Positions 1-8,754 of a DNA stretch of 64,000 nucleotides are shown one piece after another. The notes beneath the pieces were generated by a model that did no database searches, was not told the origin of the DNA, and saw nothing but the letters and a program-made list of their open reading frames with translations. Position 1 is the stretch's first letter; each line of letters starts with the position of its first letter. The stretch spans positions 1 through 64,000 of the forward strand of contig NZ_JACJON010000077.1 in NCBI RefSeq assembly GCF_014695585.1, written 5' to 3'. The position numbers and the translations under genes are program-made. This stretch comes from Microcoleus sp. FACHB-831 (GTDB taxonomy: Bacteria; Cyanobacteriota; Cyanobacteriia; Cyanobacteriales; FACHB-T130).

Positions 1-3
1 CGT

Positions 4-426
4 TCATCGCGGCTGGAATCTCTTTTGTGAAGGAAAATGTCTCTTTTTATACAAAAATAGCCTTTTTATCTCCGTAATTTCCGATTGTGACAGTTGTGGG
101 TGCGGAATGTGGGTTATAGATACTTGAGTTCTAAATTTTCCTTCTTCCCAGCCTTTAGCACCAACTTTTAGAATTTGACACTTTATACCTTCACTAGAAG
201 AGTTCCATATAATTTCACCAGAACTTAGATATACTCCGCCAATTGATAGCGCCTTAAAAATATCTGTAATTGTTTGGTTGTTTTGACCCCAATTAAATTT
301 GTTGCGCCACTCTTCCTGAACTAATTCTTTGAATCTACCTACTAAAAACGTAGATTGATTGAATAACAAGACATCATCATCACAGTCGAGGGGGTAGAAT
401 TTATTATCCATATCAATGCAACTCAC
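4..426 (-). CDS. KGK domain family protein
   Basis: A 140-residue soluble protein that resembles the cyanobacterial KGK family, whose function is unknown. The N-terminus (MDNKFYPLDCDDDVLLF, about residues 6-22) and the segment KGWEEGKFR (about 91-99), followed by a beta-strand-like stretch, match the family layout. There is no signal peptide or membrane segment. The last 25 residues are basic and aromatic and look like a loose tail. The start could be Met6 (MDNKFYPL) rather than Met1. It has no co-oriented neighbour within the window; its upstream side faces a non-coding stretch of about 180 bp. The family assignment rests on recalled motif resemblance. Confidence 0.65.
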   Translation of the reverse strand: MSCIDMDNKFYPLDCDDDVLLFNQSTFLVGRFKELVQEEWRNKFNWGQNNQTITDIFKALSIGGVYLSSGEIIWNSSSEGIKCQILKVGAKGWEEGKFRTQVSITHIPHPQLSQSEITEIKRLFLYKKRHFPSQKRFQPR

Positions 427-459
427 TAATTTAATTTTATCTAGTTTATCAAATAAGAA

Positions 460-479
460 GTAGGGTGGGCAGTGCCTAC
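460..479. repeat. Short GTAGGGTGGGCA-type interspersed repeat
   Basis: A 20-base imperfect palindrome in the gap between the KGK gene and the HAD gene. It shares the GTGGGCA core with a better copy at 56797-56813 and a fragment near 19945. Such GTGGGCA palindromes are common intergenic repeats in filamentous cyanobacteria. No function is visible. Confidence 0.4.
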
Positions 480-603
480 ATTTTTTACGATGCTGTTGAT
501 CGCCATCATAAAATTAGCTTGGTATTACAAACCTGTGAATGCGATCGCTACCCCATACCAAAATGCATATTGGGTTTTTGGTGGGCAATATCGAGCTATA
601 AAT

Positions 604-1269
604 CTAACTATTTCGCTTTAGCCAAATTCCCCTAACTCCAGCGGCTTTGGCTCCCTCATAATCTTCTTTATAGCTGTCGCCAATATGCCATGCTTCTGTT
701 GGTTCGCAGCTATGTTTCTGCAATGCCGCCGCGAAAATTTGCGGATCTGGTTTTGCCGCTCCAACTTCGGAACAAATTGTTACTGAAGTGAAAAACTCAG
801 CTAAATCTAAAGCCTTCAAAACAGAGTAAATACGCGAATCGAAATTAGAAACTACACCCAACTGAATACCGCGACTTTGCCAATTTTCCAGAGCCATTAG
901 GACATCAGGATAAACAAACCAAGGTTCGGCTGTGGCAAAGTGGGCGTAAAGTTCCTCAAAAAAAGCATAAAAGTCTGAAAATTGGTTCAGGACGCCTGCC
1001 TGATGAAACGTGCGAAGTGCGATTGTTTGCCACCACTCAAATTCGCAATCGGGTATTTCTTCTGGTGTCGAGCCTGGAAATACCAACGGTTCCGACGCTG
1101 CGAAAGCTTGGTAGAATGCTTTATCTAAGGTGTCAGATGAAGCTGAGACGCCAAACCGAGCAGCGATCGCCCCATAAACTTCACCCACATTACCCCTGAC
1201 GCCAAACAGCGTGCCGACAGCATCGGCAAAAATTACTTTGGGTTGCTTCACCCTATCTTCGCGTTCCAT
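604..1269 (-). CDS. HAD-IA family hydrolase
   Basis: A 221-residue haloacid dehalogenase superfamily protein. All four HAD signatures are visible: motif I FADAVGTLF (about 14-22), motif II VVSNFDSR (about 139-146) with the nucleophile-supporting Ser, the motif III lysine in AAKPDPQIF, and motif IV HIGDSYKEDYEGA. An alpha-helical C1 cap lies between motifs I and II. In motif I the usual second Asp is Val (DAV), as in dehalogenase-type (DAYGTLFD) rather than phosphatase-type members, so simple phosphatase activity is uncertain. The start overlaps the end of the upstream membrane-protein gene by 22 bp, which suggests co-transcription. The substrate cannot be told from sequence. Confidence 0.85.
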   Translation of the reverse strand: MEREDRVKQPKVIFADAVGTLFGVRGNVGEVYGAIAARFGVSASSDTLDKAFYQAFAASEPLVFPGSTPEEIPDCEFEWWQTIALRTFHQAGVLNQFSDFYAFFEELYAHFATAEPWFVYPDVLMALENWQSRGIQLGVVSNFDSRIYSVLKALDLAEFFTSVTICSEVGAAKPDPQIFAAALQKHSCEPTEAWHIGDSYKEDYEGAKAAGVRGIWLKRNS

Positions 1270-1802
1270 CTTGTTACCACAAACCCAATCAGACCGCCCA
1301 TCATATTAATCATCATGTCATAAATGGTATCCCAGTAGAAAGCTGCGAAGTTTTTGCTATTGCCCATACGCAACCCATACTCTAAAAATTCATTTAAATT
1401 ACCCAGAATACAAACTAAACCAACTACGAAAATCATGCTTTGCCACCATTTGAGGTTTTGCCAGATATCCGTATAGGTTGGTAAAAATAATATAGTGACA
1501 GCGATCGCCCATGAAAAATGCTCTAGCCGATTTAGCCAAAACCAAGAATAAGGAATGACATTTCTCACAATCATCCATTTTATCCCCGTTTCAACTACAG
1601 GGTAGAGCAATACTGTAGCTAGATAAAGTTTATGTTCTTTTTCTGATAACTTTGTTTCTAGTCCTGTAAATCTAAAAATAAAAAATAAACCAAACCAAAC
1701 AGATACCATCACCACCCAACTAGAAAAAATGGTGAAGGAAAACAATATCAAAACTGTGGCAAAGAAACTCCAAAACCAATTTGATTTAAGAACTTTATCC
1801 AT
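1248..1802 (-). CDS. Polytopic membrane protein, DUF2238-like
   Basis: A 184-residue protein with about five hydrophobic segments (roughly 9-30, 33-47, 61-80, 94-110 and 122-140, plus a C-terminal one near 160-178). The C-terminal motif FYWDTIYDMMINMMGGLIG resembles the D-T-x-x-D-x-x-x-N-x-x-G pattern of DUF2238/YjdF-like inner-membrane proteins, where polar residues sit inside helices. It probably lies in the plasma membrane; no function is known. It precedes the HAD hydrolase gene and overlaps it by 22 bp, so the two are likely one transcript. The family call is tentative. Confidence 0.6.
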   Translation of the reverse strand: MDKVLKSNWFWSFFATVLILFSFTIFSSWVVMVSVWFGLFFIFRFTGLETKLSEKEHKLYLATVLLYPVVETGIKWMIVRNVIPYSWFWLNRLEHFSWAIAVTILFLPTYTDIWQNLKWWQSMIFVVGLVCILGNLNEFLEYGLRMGNSKNFAAFYWDTIYDMMINMMGGLIGFVVTRWNAKIG

Positions 1803-1840
1803 TTTTTCGAGTTAGCAAGAGGCAGCAGCCCTTTAAAATG

Positions 1841-1866
1841 CGTTCCCAGGCTACAGCCTGGGAACG
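1841..1866. repeat. Perfect 12-bp inverted repeat (CGTTCCCAGGCT type)
   Basis: Arms 1841-1852 and 1855-1866 are perfectly complementary around a 2-base loop. It sits between the stop of the NADH dehydrogenase gene and the start of the membrane-protein gene, both on the minus strand. There is no T-run on either side, so it is more likely a dispersed cyanobacterial palindrome than a classic terminator, although the RNA hairpin could still slow transcription or protect a 3' end. Confidence 0.7.
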
Positions 1867-1901
1867 AGTAAATAATATTCAGTCAGCGGTTTGCCTTAAA
1901 C

Positions 1902-3101
1902 CTAATTGGAGAGCAGATCCAACAACGGTTTGGCAATCCAATTAAATCCAACTTTTAGCTGGTGGTTGAGCGTCGGCATGCGATACAGATAAGCCAGACG
2001 ACGCGCAAGGTAGGCCATCTGACCATCAAGCTTCAATCCCATTCCCAAGCCTGTGAGTGTTGCATTATCAGTCCCTAACGTCATCATCTCCCCTAGAGGC
2101 TGGTAGCGGAAAGGCAACAAAGGACGGTCTGTGAGCGATGCCCAGATATTCCACGCAGTATAATCGGACTGCTGAAAAGCCGTCTGTGCGGTGTTGGGTA
2201 CGAGTTGCCCATCCGCATCAAGGCAATCAGCCAAGTCGCCTAGAGCAAAGATTTCTGGATGGTCAACCGCTTGCAGCGTAGTTGTAGTGGTGAGTTGACC
2301 GCGTTGATTGTGCTTGAGGGGAAGCTCGCTTACTTGGCTTGCGACTCGCGTTCCAACGGTCCACACTAGCAAATCGACGGGGATGGAGTCTACTTGTCCT
2401 TTGTACAAAAGCGAGATTCCGTCTGGCGAAATTGACTCAATTGTTGTGTCTAAATCGATCCAGACACCCCGCGCTTCCAAGGCTTTGCGGGCGCTTTCGC
2501 GGTTAAAGTCGGTCGATGTGCGGAGAATCATATCGCTTTGTTCAATTAAGCGCAGTCTTCCTCGTTCTCCCAAACGCTCTGCCAGTTTGCAAGCTAGCTC
2601 AACTCCACAGTAACCAGCTCCGGCGATCGCCACTCTAATTTTATCGGCGTTTGACTCTTCCAAAATTCGTAGCTTTTCTTCTAGGCGATAGGCGTCGGTG
2701 AGGCTGCGGAAAGTGTACGCATACTGCGCCGCCCCTTGCACCATATCCAGGGGCGTCTCTCCACCCAGCGCCAGCACCAAGCGGTCATAAGGTATTTCTG
2801 GGCCATCCTGCAACTGCACCCGTCGTTCGTCTATATCAATTCCAGACACAACGCCTTGACAGAAGCGCACGCCCGTATTGGCTAAAATTTCTGGAAATGG
2901 AGGGGCAATTTCCCACGTTTCCAGCTCGCCAGTGAGGAGTTCGTATAGTAGGGGGGTGAATACAAAGCGATCGCTGCGATCGACCAGAACAATTTCGGGT
3001 TTTTCTGGCTTTTCCCAAGGTAACTGGCTCAAACGTAGAGCAGTGTAGAGACCGCCAAAGCCTCCACCGAGAATACAAATGCGTGCAGGTTGCTGGGTCA
3101 T
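1902..3101 (-). CDS. ndbB: Type II NADH dehydrogenase (NdbB-like)
   Basis: A 399-residue FAD/NAD(P)-dependent oxidoreductase. The FAD-binding Rossmann motif ICILGGGFGGLYTALRL lies at about 8-24, the second dinucleotide-binding GxGxxG (VAIAGAGYCGVELA) at about 157-170, and the FAD-ribityl motif (EIFALGDLADC) at about 285-295. Type II enzymes oxidise NAD(P)H and reduce membrane quinones without pumping protons. The N-terminus and the WEIAPPF segment resemble cyanobacterial NdbB, which is linked to phylloquinone maturation, rather than NdbA or NdbC; the subtype is recalled similarity. There is no transmembrane helix; membrane attachment would use the C-terminal amphipathic part. The gene is monocistronic, 38 bp from the next minus-strand gene upstream. 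Confidence 0.85.
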   Translation of the reverse strand: MTQQPARICILGGGFGGLYTALRLSQLPWEKPEKPEIVLVDRSDRFVFTPLLYELLTGELETWEIAPPFPEILANTGVRFCQGVVSGIDIDERRVQLQDGPEIPYDRLVLALGGETPLDMVQGAAQYAYTFRSLTDAYRLEEKLRILEESNADKIRVAIAGAGYCGVELACKLAERLGERGRLRLIEQSDMILRTSTDFNRESARKALEARGVWIDLDTTIESISPDGISLLYKGQVDSIPVDLLVWTVGTRVASQVSELPLKHNQRGQLTTTTTLQAVDHPEIFALGDLADCLDADGQLVPNTAQTAFQQSDYTAWNIWASLTDRPLLPFRYQPLGEMMTLGTDNATLTGLGMGLKLDGQMAYLARRLAYLYRMPTLNHQLKVGFNWIAKPLLDLLSN

Positions 3102-3139
3102 AGTTCAAGGGGTGGGCGATTCTAGCTGGGCAACTTCCT

Positions 3140-3730
3140 TCAGTCTACTGATTTTGCCCGTTCTATAGCCATCAGCCAGCTATCGCGATATTTTCCCTCG
3201 TGGAGTTCATGTGAGGGCAGTAGTTTAACTTTCATAAAGCCGCATTTTTCGTAGCAGCGGATGGCGCGGGTGTTCCACGTTTCCGGGTCTATGACAACTT
3301 TAACAGCTTGCAGCTCTTCAAACAGATAGGTTAAAAAAGTGGAAAGCACTTGCGTGCCGATACCCTGATTCCAATAGTTTGTCTCGCCAATGAACAAGTC
3401 GATGGCATAGGTATCAACTGTTTCTCCAAGGCCATATGTCTGCCTCTCTTCGGATGATAGGTCTGTTAGCGAACAATACTGTAAATAACCGATGTTGACA
3501 TTTTTATATGAAACAATGCAGGGTTTTACTGGGTCTTCCCCCCGCGCTAGGGGTTGATATTCTTCTATAAGTTTTTCTAACGGGTAAGGATTGTCTCTTC
3601 CCCCATAAAATTCCAATACTTTTTCATCAGTTAGCCATTTTTCCATTAACTGATAATTTTGCAAATCGTCTTGCATAAGACGAATGGTAATTGTGTCGTT
3701 TTGAACAAGATAGGAGGTGCGATCGCTCAT
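3140..3730 (-). CDS. GNAT acetyltransferase, AAC(6')/RimJ-like
   Basis: A 196-residue GCN5-related N-acetyltransferase. The acetyl-CoA-binding motif A is YWNQGIGTQVLSTFLTYLF (about 119-137), with motif B residues VIDPETWNTRAIRCYEKCGFMKV following. The N-terminal RLMQDDLQNYQLMEKWL and the FYGGRDNPY segment resemble the AAC(6')-type subgroup that includes aminoglycoside acetyltransferases and siderophore-acetylating enzymes. A resistance role is not implied; chromosomal relatives mostly have unknown small-molecule or peptide substrates. The ATG at 3730 is preferred over a TTG three codons upstream (3739). Confidence 0.85.
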   Translation of the reverse strand: MSDRTSYLVQNDTITIRLMQDDLQNYQLMEKWLTDEKVLEFYGGRDNPYPLEKLIEEYQPLARGEDPVKPCIVSYKNVNIGYLQYCSLTDLSSEERQTYGLGETVDTYAIDLFIGETNYWNQGIGTQVLSTFLTYLFEELQAVKVVIDPETWNTRAIRCYEKCGFMKVKLLPSHELHEGKYRDSWLMAIERAKSVD

Positions 3731-3878
3731 AATTTTCAACCAGGTGCAGATGGTAAATATGCTATGTCCTCAACCAGATTTATCGCTTTATTTTAACAAC
3801 CCCGCCCAAAGCAAAGCTAATATGGCTATGTTAGCGATACTAATAAAAATGCCAGCGCGATCGTAGAAAAACATTAAA

Positions 3879-4796
3879 ATGATAATCTTACCTGAGAAAA
3901 CTGCCCTAACTTCTTTAGGTTACGAACTTGATTGCAGTTCCGATGCTTTTGGCGCGTTAACCGATTCCTCAGATTTACTCAACGAACCGGATAAACTGCG
4001 CTTGCGAATGCAAGAGGAAGGCTACCTATATCTCCGCGCACTTATAAATCCCGAAGAAGTTTGGCGATCGCGCCAGGAAATTGCCGAATTATTAGCCGCT
4101 GATGGTTGTTTAGAACCTGGTTTTCCCCTTTTAGATTGCGTGGCAAAACCAGGCTTAAAAATGAGTTTTCGTCCCGATTTAGCAACTGAAAGTCAGGCGC
4201 TGAAAAACCTGCTTTATACTGGCAGAATGATGGAATTTTATCAAAAATTTTTAGGCGGAAACGTCCGAAATTTTGATTTTACTTGGCTGAGAGCAGTCGC
4301 ACCTGGAATAGGGACTTATCCTCATTGCGATATCGTCTACATGGGACGGGGAACCCACGAACTTTATACGACTTGGACGCCTCTAGGAGATGTTTCTCTA
4401 GAGATGGGAGGACTGATGATTTTGGAAAATTCCCATCGTCTAGAAAGTATTAAAAACGGCTATGGGCGCAAAGATGTTGATAGCTATTGTGCAAATCATA
4501 ATACTGCACAATTGTACGCAAGGGGTGAAAAATGGTGGAATGGAGCGTTATCAAAAAATCCAGTTTCCTTACGCAAAAAATACGGAGGACGCTGGCTAAC
4601 TACCAATTTTAAAGCTGGAGATGTTTTGATATTTGGGATGTTTACAATTCATGGGAGTTTAGATAATCACTCGGAACAAATTCGCCTTTCTTCAGATAGC
4701 CGCTATCAACTTTCATCGCAACCAATCGATGAAAGGTGGGTGGGTGTAAATCCTATTGCCCACTCTTCAGCAGGTAAGCGGGGGCGTATATGTTAA
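3879..4796 (+). CDS. Phytanoyl-CoA dioxygenase (PhyH) family protein
   Basis: A 305-residue Fe(II)/2-oxoglutarate-dependent dioxygenase-like protein. The metal facial triad is visible as H149-x-D151 (YPHCDIVYMG) and distal H258 (FTIHGSLDN). An Arg shortly after (QIRLSSDSRYQ) is suited to binding 2-oxoglutarate. The pattern GGLMILENSHRLE between them is typical of PhyH proteins, which hydroxylate or halogenate small molecules and carrier-bound substrates. No signal peptide is present. The gene stands alone on the plus strand and converges with the 4803-5177 gene, leaving 6 bp between the stops. The substrate is unknown. Confidence 0.85.
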   Translation: MIILPEKTALTSLGYELDCSSDAFGALTDSSDLLNEPDKLRLRMQEEGYLYLRALINPEEVWRSRQEIAELLAADGCLEPGFPLLDCVAKPGLKMSFRPDLATESQALKNLLYTGRMMEFYQKFLGGNVRNFDFTWLRAVAPGIGTYPHCDIVYMGRGTHELYTTWTPLGDVSLEMGGLMILENSHRLESIKNGYGRKDVDSYCANHNTAQLYARGEKWWNGALSKNPVSLRKKYGGRWLTTNFKAGDVLIFGMFTIHGSLDNHSEQIRLSSDSRYQLSSQPIDERWVGVNPIAHSSAGKRGRIC

Positions 4797-4802
4797 AGAG
4801 TG

Positions 4803-5177
4803 TTATTGTGGTGATTCTTCTTCAGGTCGAAAACAGGCGATCGCTTCAATTTTACCCACAATATTACTATTAAATTCAGGCAAGTCTTCCGCTGGTATCC
4901 AATACTCTTGGTGTGAGGAACTCCCCACAGTTTGTACTTCGTATTTATCCAGAAATTCGTTTTTTACACTAAAGCGGGTGACATAACCAACATAGTCGGA
5001 GGCTTTGTCTTTCGTGTTCCAATCCCTAGCGATTTGCACTGCATACTCTTCGGTGATTACGGGATAAAAAATTGGTTGGTAGGGAAGCCGAGGCGGAAAG
5101 GCAGTATAGCCGCTTTCTATTATTAAATCGAGTTCTTTTTGACCTACGGGACGAAATAAAACTGTAGTATCGTTCAT
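4803..5177 (-). CDS. Conserved cyanobacterial hypothetical protein
   Basis: A 124-residue soluble protein. The N-terminal MNDTTVLFRPVGQKELDLI followed by PPRLPYQPIFYPV and YAVQIARDWN is a pattern I associate with a cyanobacterial family often labelled 'ADP-ribosylation/crystallin J1'. That label comes from database transfer and does not show in the sequence as ADP-ribosylglycohydrolase motifs. The fold looks alpha/beta with a C-terminal PAEDLPEFNSNIVGKIE strand-helix. No catalytic residues can be named. It ends 6 bp from the convergent PhyH gene and starts 24 bp downstream of the phospholipase D-like gene's stop, so it may be co-transcribed with that gene. Confidence 0.7.
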   Translation of the reverse strand: MNDTTVLFRPVGQKELDLIIESGYTAFPPRLPYQPIFYPVITEEYAVQIARDWNTKDKASDYVGYVTRFSVKNEFLDKYEVQTVGSSSHQEYWIPAEDLPEFNSNIVGKIEAIACFRPEEESPQ

Positions 5178-5201
5178 GTTGAATTGACTTTTTTAGCAAA
5201 A

Positions 5202-6869
5202 CTACCAAGTGACGCGACCGCGCAATTTTTCCAGCAAACTTGGCCCCACTCCAGGCACTTTATCGAGGTCTGCTAAAGAAGTAAAAGGTTTCTGCTGACG
5301 CGCTTGAATAATCTGTTTTGCTAACTTTGGCCCCACCCCCGGCAATGCTTCTAATTCTTGTTGGCTTGCAGTGTTGAGATTGACTTTCTGAATAATATCA
5401 TTTTCAGTTAATCCCGGTGTACTTACATTAGTTGGAGAGGGGCTAGGCGCTGTTGTAGAAGTCGCACACTGCTTCTGCTGCGCCTCAATCTTTTTCTTAA
5501 CAACATCTGGTAATCCTAGCTGAGCATTACCATAAAGTCGGGTAAATTCGCGCTCAAAATGCTCGGCTACAGTTTTATTCTTAATTACCAAAACTGTCTC
5601 ATCATTCCCGTTGTTGGCAGCCACTGACCAATTGTGCGAACCAGTAATAACAGTTTGTCCATCTATAACACCAAATTTGTGATGCAATAAATCGCCTTTT
5701 GGTAACTGGGGTATGCCAACAGTTGTAATTGGCTGTTGCCAAGTACGGTTGTTAGGTTCGTATTTGCATTTATTACTCAGCGCAACCCCCATCATATCTA
5801 AGGCTTCGCTATAATTTCTAAAGGCAAAATCTGGCTCGATTAAAGCTCGTATCTGCACGCCGCCTTGATTTTCGGTTTCCAAAATATTAGCCAAACGTTG
5901 CTCTGAGAATACAAACAATGCCATATCAACAGATTGGTTGGCTGCGTTCAATGTTTTACCAATCAAGCCGTTAGCACTCTCGCTCCAAGGTTGCGCTGTA
6001 GATGTGGGGGAAAACTGCACGGTTATTGTTGTATTGCCAACAGTGACTTGCTGCACTGGTCGATATGGTTTTTTTACTCCAAATTTACTATCTGGCTTGC
6101 CTCCTGGCCCATCACCCCACATTAAGTTAAATTCTTGGGTGAACATATCTGCTAATTCGGAATTGTCAATTTTTAGCAGGTTGTTGGCATTACCTAAACT
6201 GCTGGGAGAGGCAAAATCTCCGTGAATGTCCGATGTGGTGAAATTGGCTGAAGTAACGATCAGGTTGCGATTATCGACAACAACAAATTTGTGATGCATC
6301 AAGTCGCTGCCTTTGGAACCGTCAGCGCTATCGTCAATTATGGGGATAGCGGCATTTCGCAGCATTGCCAAGGCATCACCTTGGTTAATTTCATCGGGGC
6401 TGAGTTGATTATCGCCGTTGCTGTCAGCTAACTTATAAACTTCTTTGTATCGCGCTTGCTCTCTTTGCGGCAGTTTCGCCACTTCAACTGTTGTAAAACT
6501 ACTAATGGGGCGAATATAAGTATTTTCCAAAATAACCCGCACCTTGACGCCAGCTTTCTTGCGCTCAACTAGCGCCTTGGCAATCTTCGGTAAGCGCAAC
6601 TCTTGAACTGCCACATCTACTGTAGATTTGGCATTCGCGATCGCATCCACAAGAAGTTGCTCTAAGTCATCTCCCGGTCGTTTTTGCCGACGATATGGCT
6701 CTACATAGTCGGCAGACTGCGAGTGATTGAAGTATACCTGCACCAAAGAATCTTGAGGCAGAGGAGTAGGACGCAGGCTCTTTGGCTCGGCAGATTTACA
6801 AGCCAGAAGAGTCAGAGACAACAGCAAAGCGTAACCAAGCCGCTGGTGAGTTGGGGAAAGCAGATGCAT
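5202..6869 (-). CDS. Phospholipase D-like lipoprotein with C-terminal helix-hairpin-helix
   Basis: A 555-residue exported protein. The N-terminus has a hydrophobic signal ending in the lipobox LLAC (about residues 21-24), so it is probably a lipoprotein. Two HKD motifs are present, HHKFVVVDNRNLIVTSANFT (about 191) and HHKFGVIDGQTVITGSHNWS (about 394), the two halves of a PLD-superfamily active site. An EF-hand-like loop DSNGDNQLSPDE (about 148-159) is inserted in the first half. The last 65 residues, from KVNLNTASQQELEALPGVG on, form a ComEA-type double helix-hairpin-helix DNA-binding domain. HKD plus HhH suggests a nuclease that acts on DNA outside the cytoplasm rather than a lipase. The linker is Ser/Thr/Pro-rich. 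Confidence 0.9.
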   Translation of the reverse strand: MHLLSPTHQRLGYALLLSLTLLACKSAEPKSLRPTPLPQDSLVQVYFNHSQSADYVEPYRRQKRPGDDLEQLLVDAIANAKSTVDVAVQELRLPKIAKALVERKKAGVKVRVILENTYIRPISSFTTVEVAKLPQREQARYKEVYKLADSNGDNQLSPDEINQGDALAMLRNAAIPIIDDSADGSKGSDLMHHKFVVVDNRNLIVTSANFTTSDIHGDFASPSSLGNANNLLKIDNSELADMFTQEFNLMWGDGPGGKPDSKFGVKKPYRPVQQVTVGNTTITVQFSPTSTAQPWSESANGLIGKTLNAANQSVDMALFVFSEQRLANILETENQGGVQIRALIEPDFAFRNYSEALDMMGVALSNKCKYEPNNRTWQQPITTVGIPQLPKGDLLHHKFGVIDGQTVITGSHNWSVAANNGNDETVLVIKNKTVAEHFEREFTRLYGNAQLGLPDVVKKKIEAQQKQCATSTTAPSPSPTNVSTPGLTENDIIQKVNLNTASQQELEALPGVGPKLAKQIIQARQQKPFTSLADLDKVPGVGPSLLEKLRGRVTW

Positions 6870-7082
6870 TGGTAGTTAAATCAAACAAGTTGCGTAGCTT
6901 TATACAGTCATTTTCCACCCTAAGACAGAGGGCTGATGACTGAATTCCCAACAAACCCCTCTTGAAGTACCATAAACAGCAAACCAATAAAGTTTGTATC
7001 TTCGCCAAACGGGTCGATATGAGAAGTATGAGCAGGGTAGCACTAGCGTGGAGGTGGTGGTCTGAAACCACCCCATGATTTT

Positions 7083-7463
7083 ATGTCAAGAAGAAGAAAA
7101 ATTTTTCAGTGCGGTCACAAGGGCTATGGTCAAAAGTGCCATCGTTGCGCCGAAGAAGACGCAGAAAGGGAGCAAAAAAGGCAGCAAAAAAGAGAGTGGG
7201 ATGCTAAGTTTGCCTACGATCCCATAGATTTGAGAGCCTTACCCCCTCATGTAGTGTTAAAGGCTCGCCTAATAATTTCTTCCTTGGAGGAGCAAAGGGA
7301 TTACAGACAATTTGGTGGAAAGCGACTCCGCCATAACCGCTTCATCGTCAGTATCCCCATCACGCGAGACTACCGGATGATTTGCCGGGACTGCGGTAAT
7401 ATTCTGATTCCTGAAGCAGTGTTGTCCCACGAAGATTACAACGTCCGCAAACCAGGCGGATAG
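7083..7463 (+). CDS. Zinc-ribbon protein with RelE-like C-terminal segment
   Basis: A 126-residue protein. The N-terminal knuckle FQCGHKGYGQKCHRCAE (about 8-24) carries Cys/His ligands for zinc and is followed by a highly charged Lys/Arg/Glu helix (about 25-43). The C-terminal part (RLRHNRFIVSIPITRDYRMIC to VLSHEDYN) has the strand pattern and HEDYN ending seen in RelE/ParE/HigB-type toxins, which makes a nucleic-acid or ribosome-linked role conceivable. A second Cys pair, CRDC, lies at about 107-110. No antitoxin-like gene is adjacent. The start ATG at 7083 follows no clear Shine-Dalgarno sequence. It is a conserved cyanobacterial type of protein as far as I can judge; function unknown. Confidence 0.75.
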   Translation: MSRRRKIFQCGHKGYGQKCHRCAEEDAEREQKRQQKREWDAKFAYDPIDLRALPPHVVLKARLIISSLEEQRDYRQFGGKRLRHNRFIVSIPITRDYRMICRDCGNILIPEAVLSHEDYNVRKPGG

Positions 7464-7546
7464 GCGGGGATTTAGCAGCTAGTAGTTAGTTGTTAGACTT
7501 TGAGGGCTATATGCTGAAATTGGATACAGCCCGTCGATAAGCAACT

Positions 7547-8713
7547 ATGCAAATTTATTTAGACTATAGCGCTACAACACCGCCGCGATCGGAAGCGATC
7601 GCAGCTATGCAAGCATCACTCACGCAAACCTGGGGGAATCCTTCGAGCTTACACGAGTGGGGACAACGGGCGGCAACGGTTCTGGAATTAGCCAGAATTC
7701 AGGTAGCTGGGCTAATTAACGCTCCGGCAGAGTCTATAATTTTCACGAGTGGCGGCACGGAGGCGGACAACTTGGCGATTATGGGTGTCGCCCGATGTTA
7801 CAGTACGCCGCAGCACGTCATTATTTCCAGTATCGAGCATTCAGCGATCGCAGAAACAGCACGGTTGCTGGAGTTGTGGGGATGGGAAGTAACTCGCTTG
7901 CCCGTAGATGTCAAAGGACGGGTTAATCCCAGTGACTTAGAAGCAGCGTTGCAACCCAACACGGTTCTGGTTTCTATTATTTACGGTCAAAGTGAAGTTG
8001 GTACGCTGCAACCGATTGAGGAACTGGGAAATATTGCCCGTTCTCATGGTGTGTTGTTCCACACCGATGCAGTTCAAGTTGCAGGGCGCTTGCCTATAGA
8101 TGTGCAGCATTTGCCCGTCGATATGCTATCGCTTTCCAGCCACAAAATTTATGGCCCTGCGGGTGCTGGGGCATTGTACGTGCGTCCGGGTGTGGAGTTA
8201 GTCCCTTTGTTGTGCGGGGGGGGACAAGAAATGCGATCGCGTTCTGGTACGCAAGCTGTACCAATTATTGCTGGTTTTGGTGTCGCTGCTGAGTTGGCGG
8301 CGCAAGAAATGCCAACAGAAACACCGAGATTAATTCGGTTGCGAGAACAGTTGTTCGATGCCTTAGCTGACACGCCAAGTTTAATTCCAACAGGCGATCG
8401 CTACCATCGCTTACCCCACCACGTCAGTTTCTATGTGCAACACGCCGATGGTGAAAAAATCAGCGGCAAAACTCTAGTGCGACAGTTGAATTTAGCAGGA
8501 ATTGCTATTAGTGCTGGTGCAGCTTGCAACAGCGGCAAACTTAACCCAAGTCCTATACTGCTAGCGATGGGATTCAGCGACTCTGCTGCTAAAACAGGAA
8601 TTCGCCTTACTTTGGGACGAGACACGACTGAAGCTGATGTAGACTGGGCTGCGATGGTTTTGAAGCAAATTTTGCGAAGATTAATGCCAGAATTAGTCTT
8701 AGCGAGACGTTAA
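7547..8713 (+). CDS. Cysteine desulfurase, NifS/IscS type
   Basis: A 388-residue PLP-dependent aminotransferase class V enzyme that takes sulfur from cysteine for Fe-S clusters and other thio-cofactors. The PLP lysine is K200 in SLSSHKIYGPAG, the catalytic Cys is C327 in SAGAACNSGK, and the substrate/PLP-binding segment TSGGTEADNLAIMG lies at about 67-80. The short loop around the catalytic Cys indicates group I (NifS/IscS) rather than SufS. No nif or isc genes flank it, so it may be a housekeeping paralogue. The C-terminal RLTLGRDTTEADVD is typical. The start ATG at 7547 begins directly with the conserved YLDYSATTP. Confidence 0.95.
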   Translation: MQIYLDYSATTPPRSEAIAAMQASLTQTWGNPSSLHEWGQRAATVLELARIQVAGLINAPAESIIFTSGGTEADNLAIMGVARCYSTPQHVIISSIEHSAIAETARLLELWGWEVTRLPVDVKGRVNPSDLEAALQPNTVLVSIIYGQSEVGTLQPIEELGNIARSHGVLFHTDAVQVAGRLPIDVQHLPVDMLSLSSHKIYGPAGAGALYVRPGVELVPLLCGGGQEMRSRSGTQAVPIIAGFGVAAELAAQEMPTETPRLIRLREQLFDALADTPSLIPTGDRYHRLPHHVSFYVQHADGEKISGKTLVRQLNLAGIAISAGAACNSGKLNPSPILLAMGFSDSAAKTGIRLTLGRDTTEADVDWAAMVLKQILRRLMPELVLARR

Positions 8714-8754
8714 ATCAACCCTGTTAGGTAACACTCCTAGATTCGAGATTAGCT

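Noticed and set aside
6796-7071. 91-codon minus-strand frame overlapping the phospholipase D-like gene start
   Set aside because: Overlaps the signal peptide region of a clear gene in another phase, and has no recognisable features.
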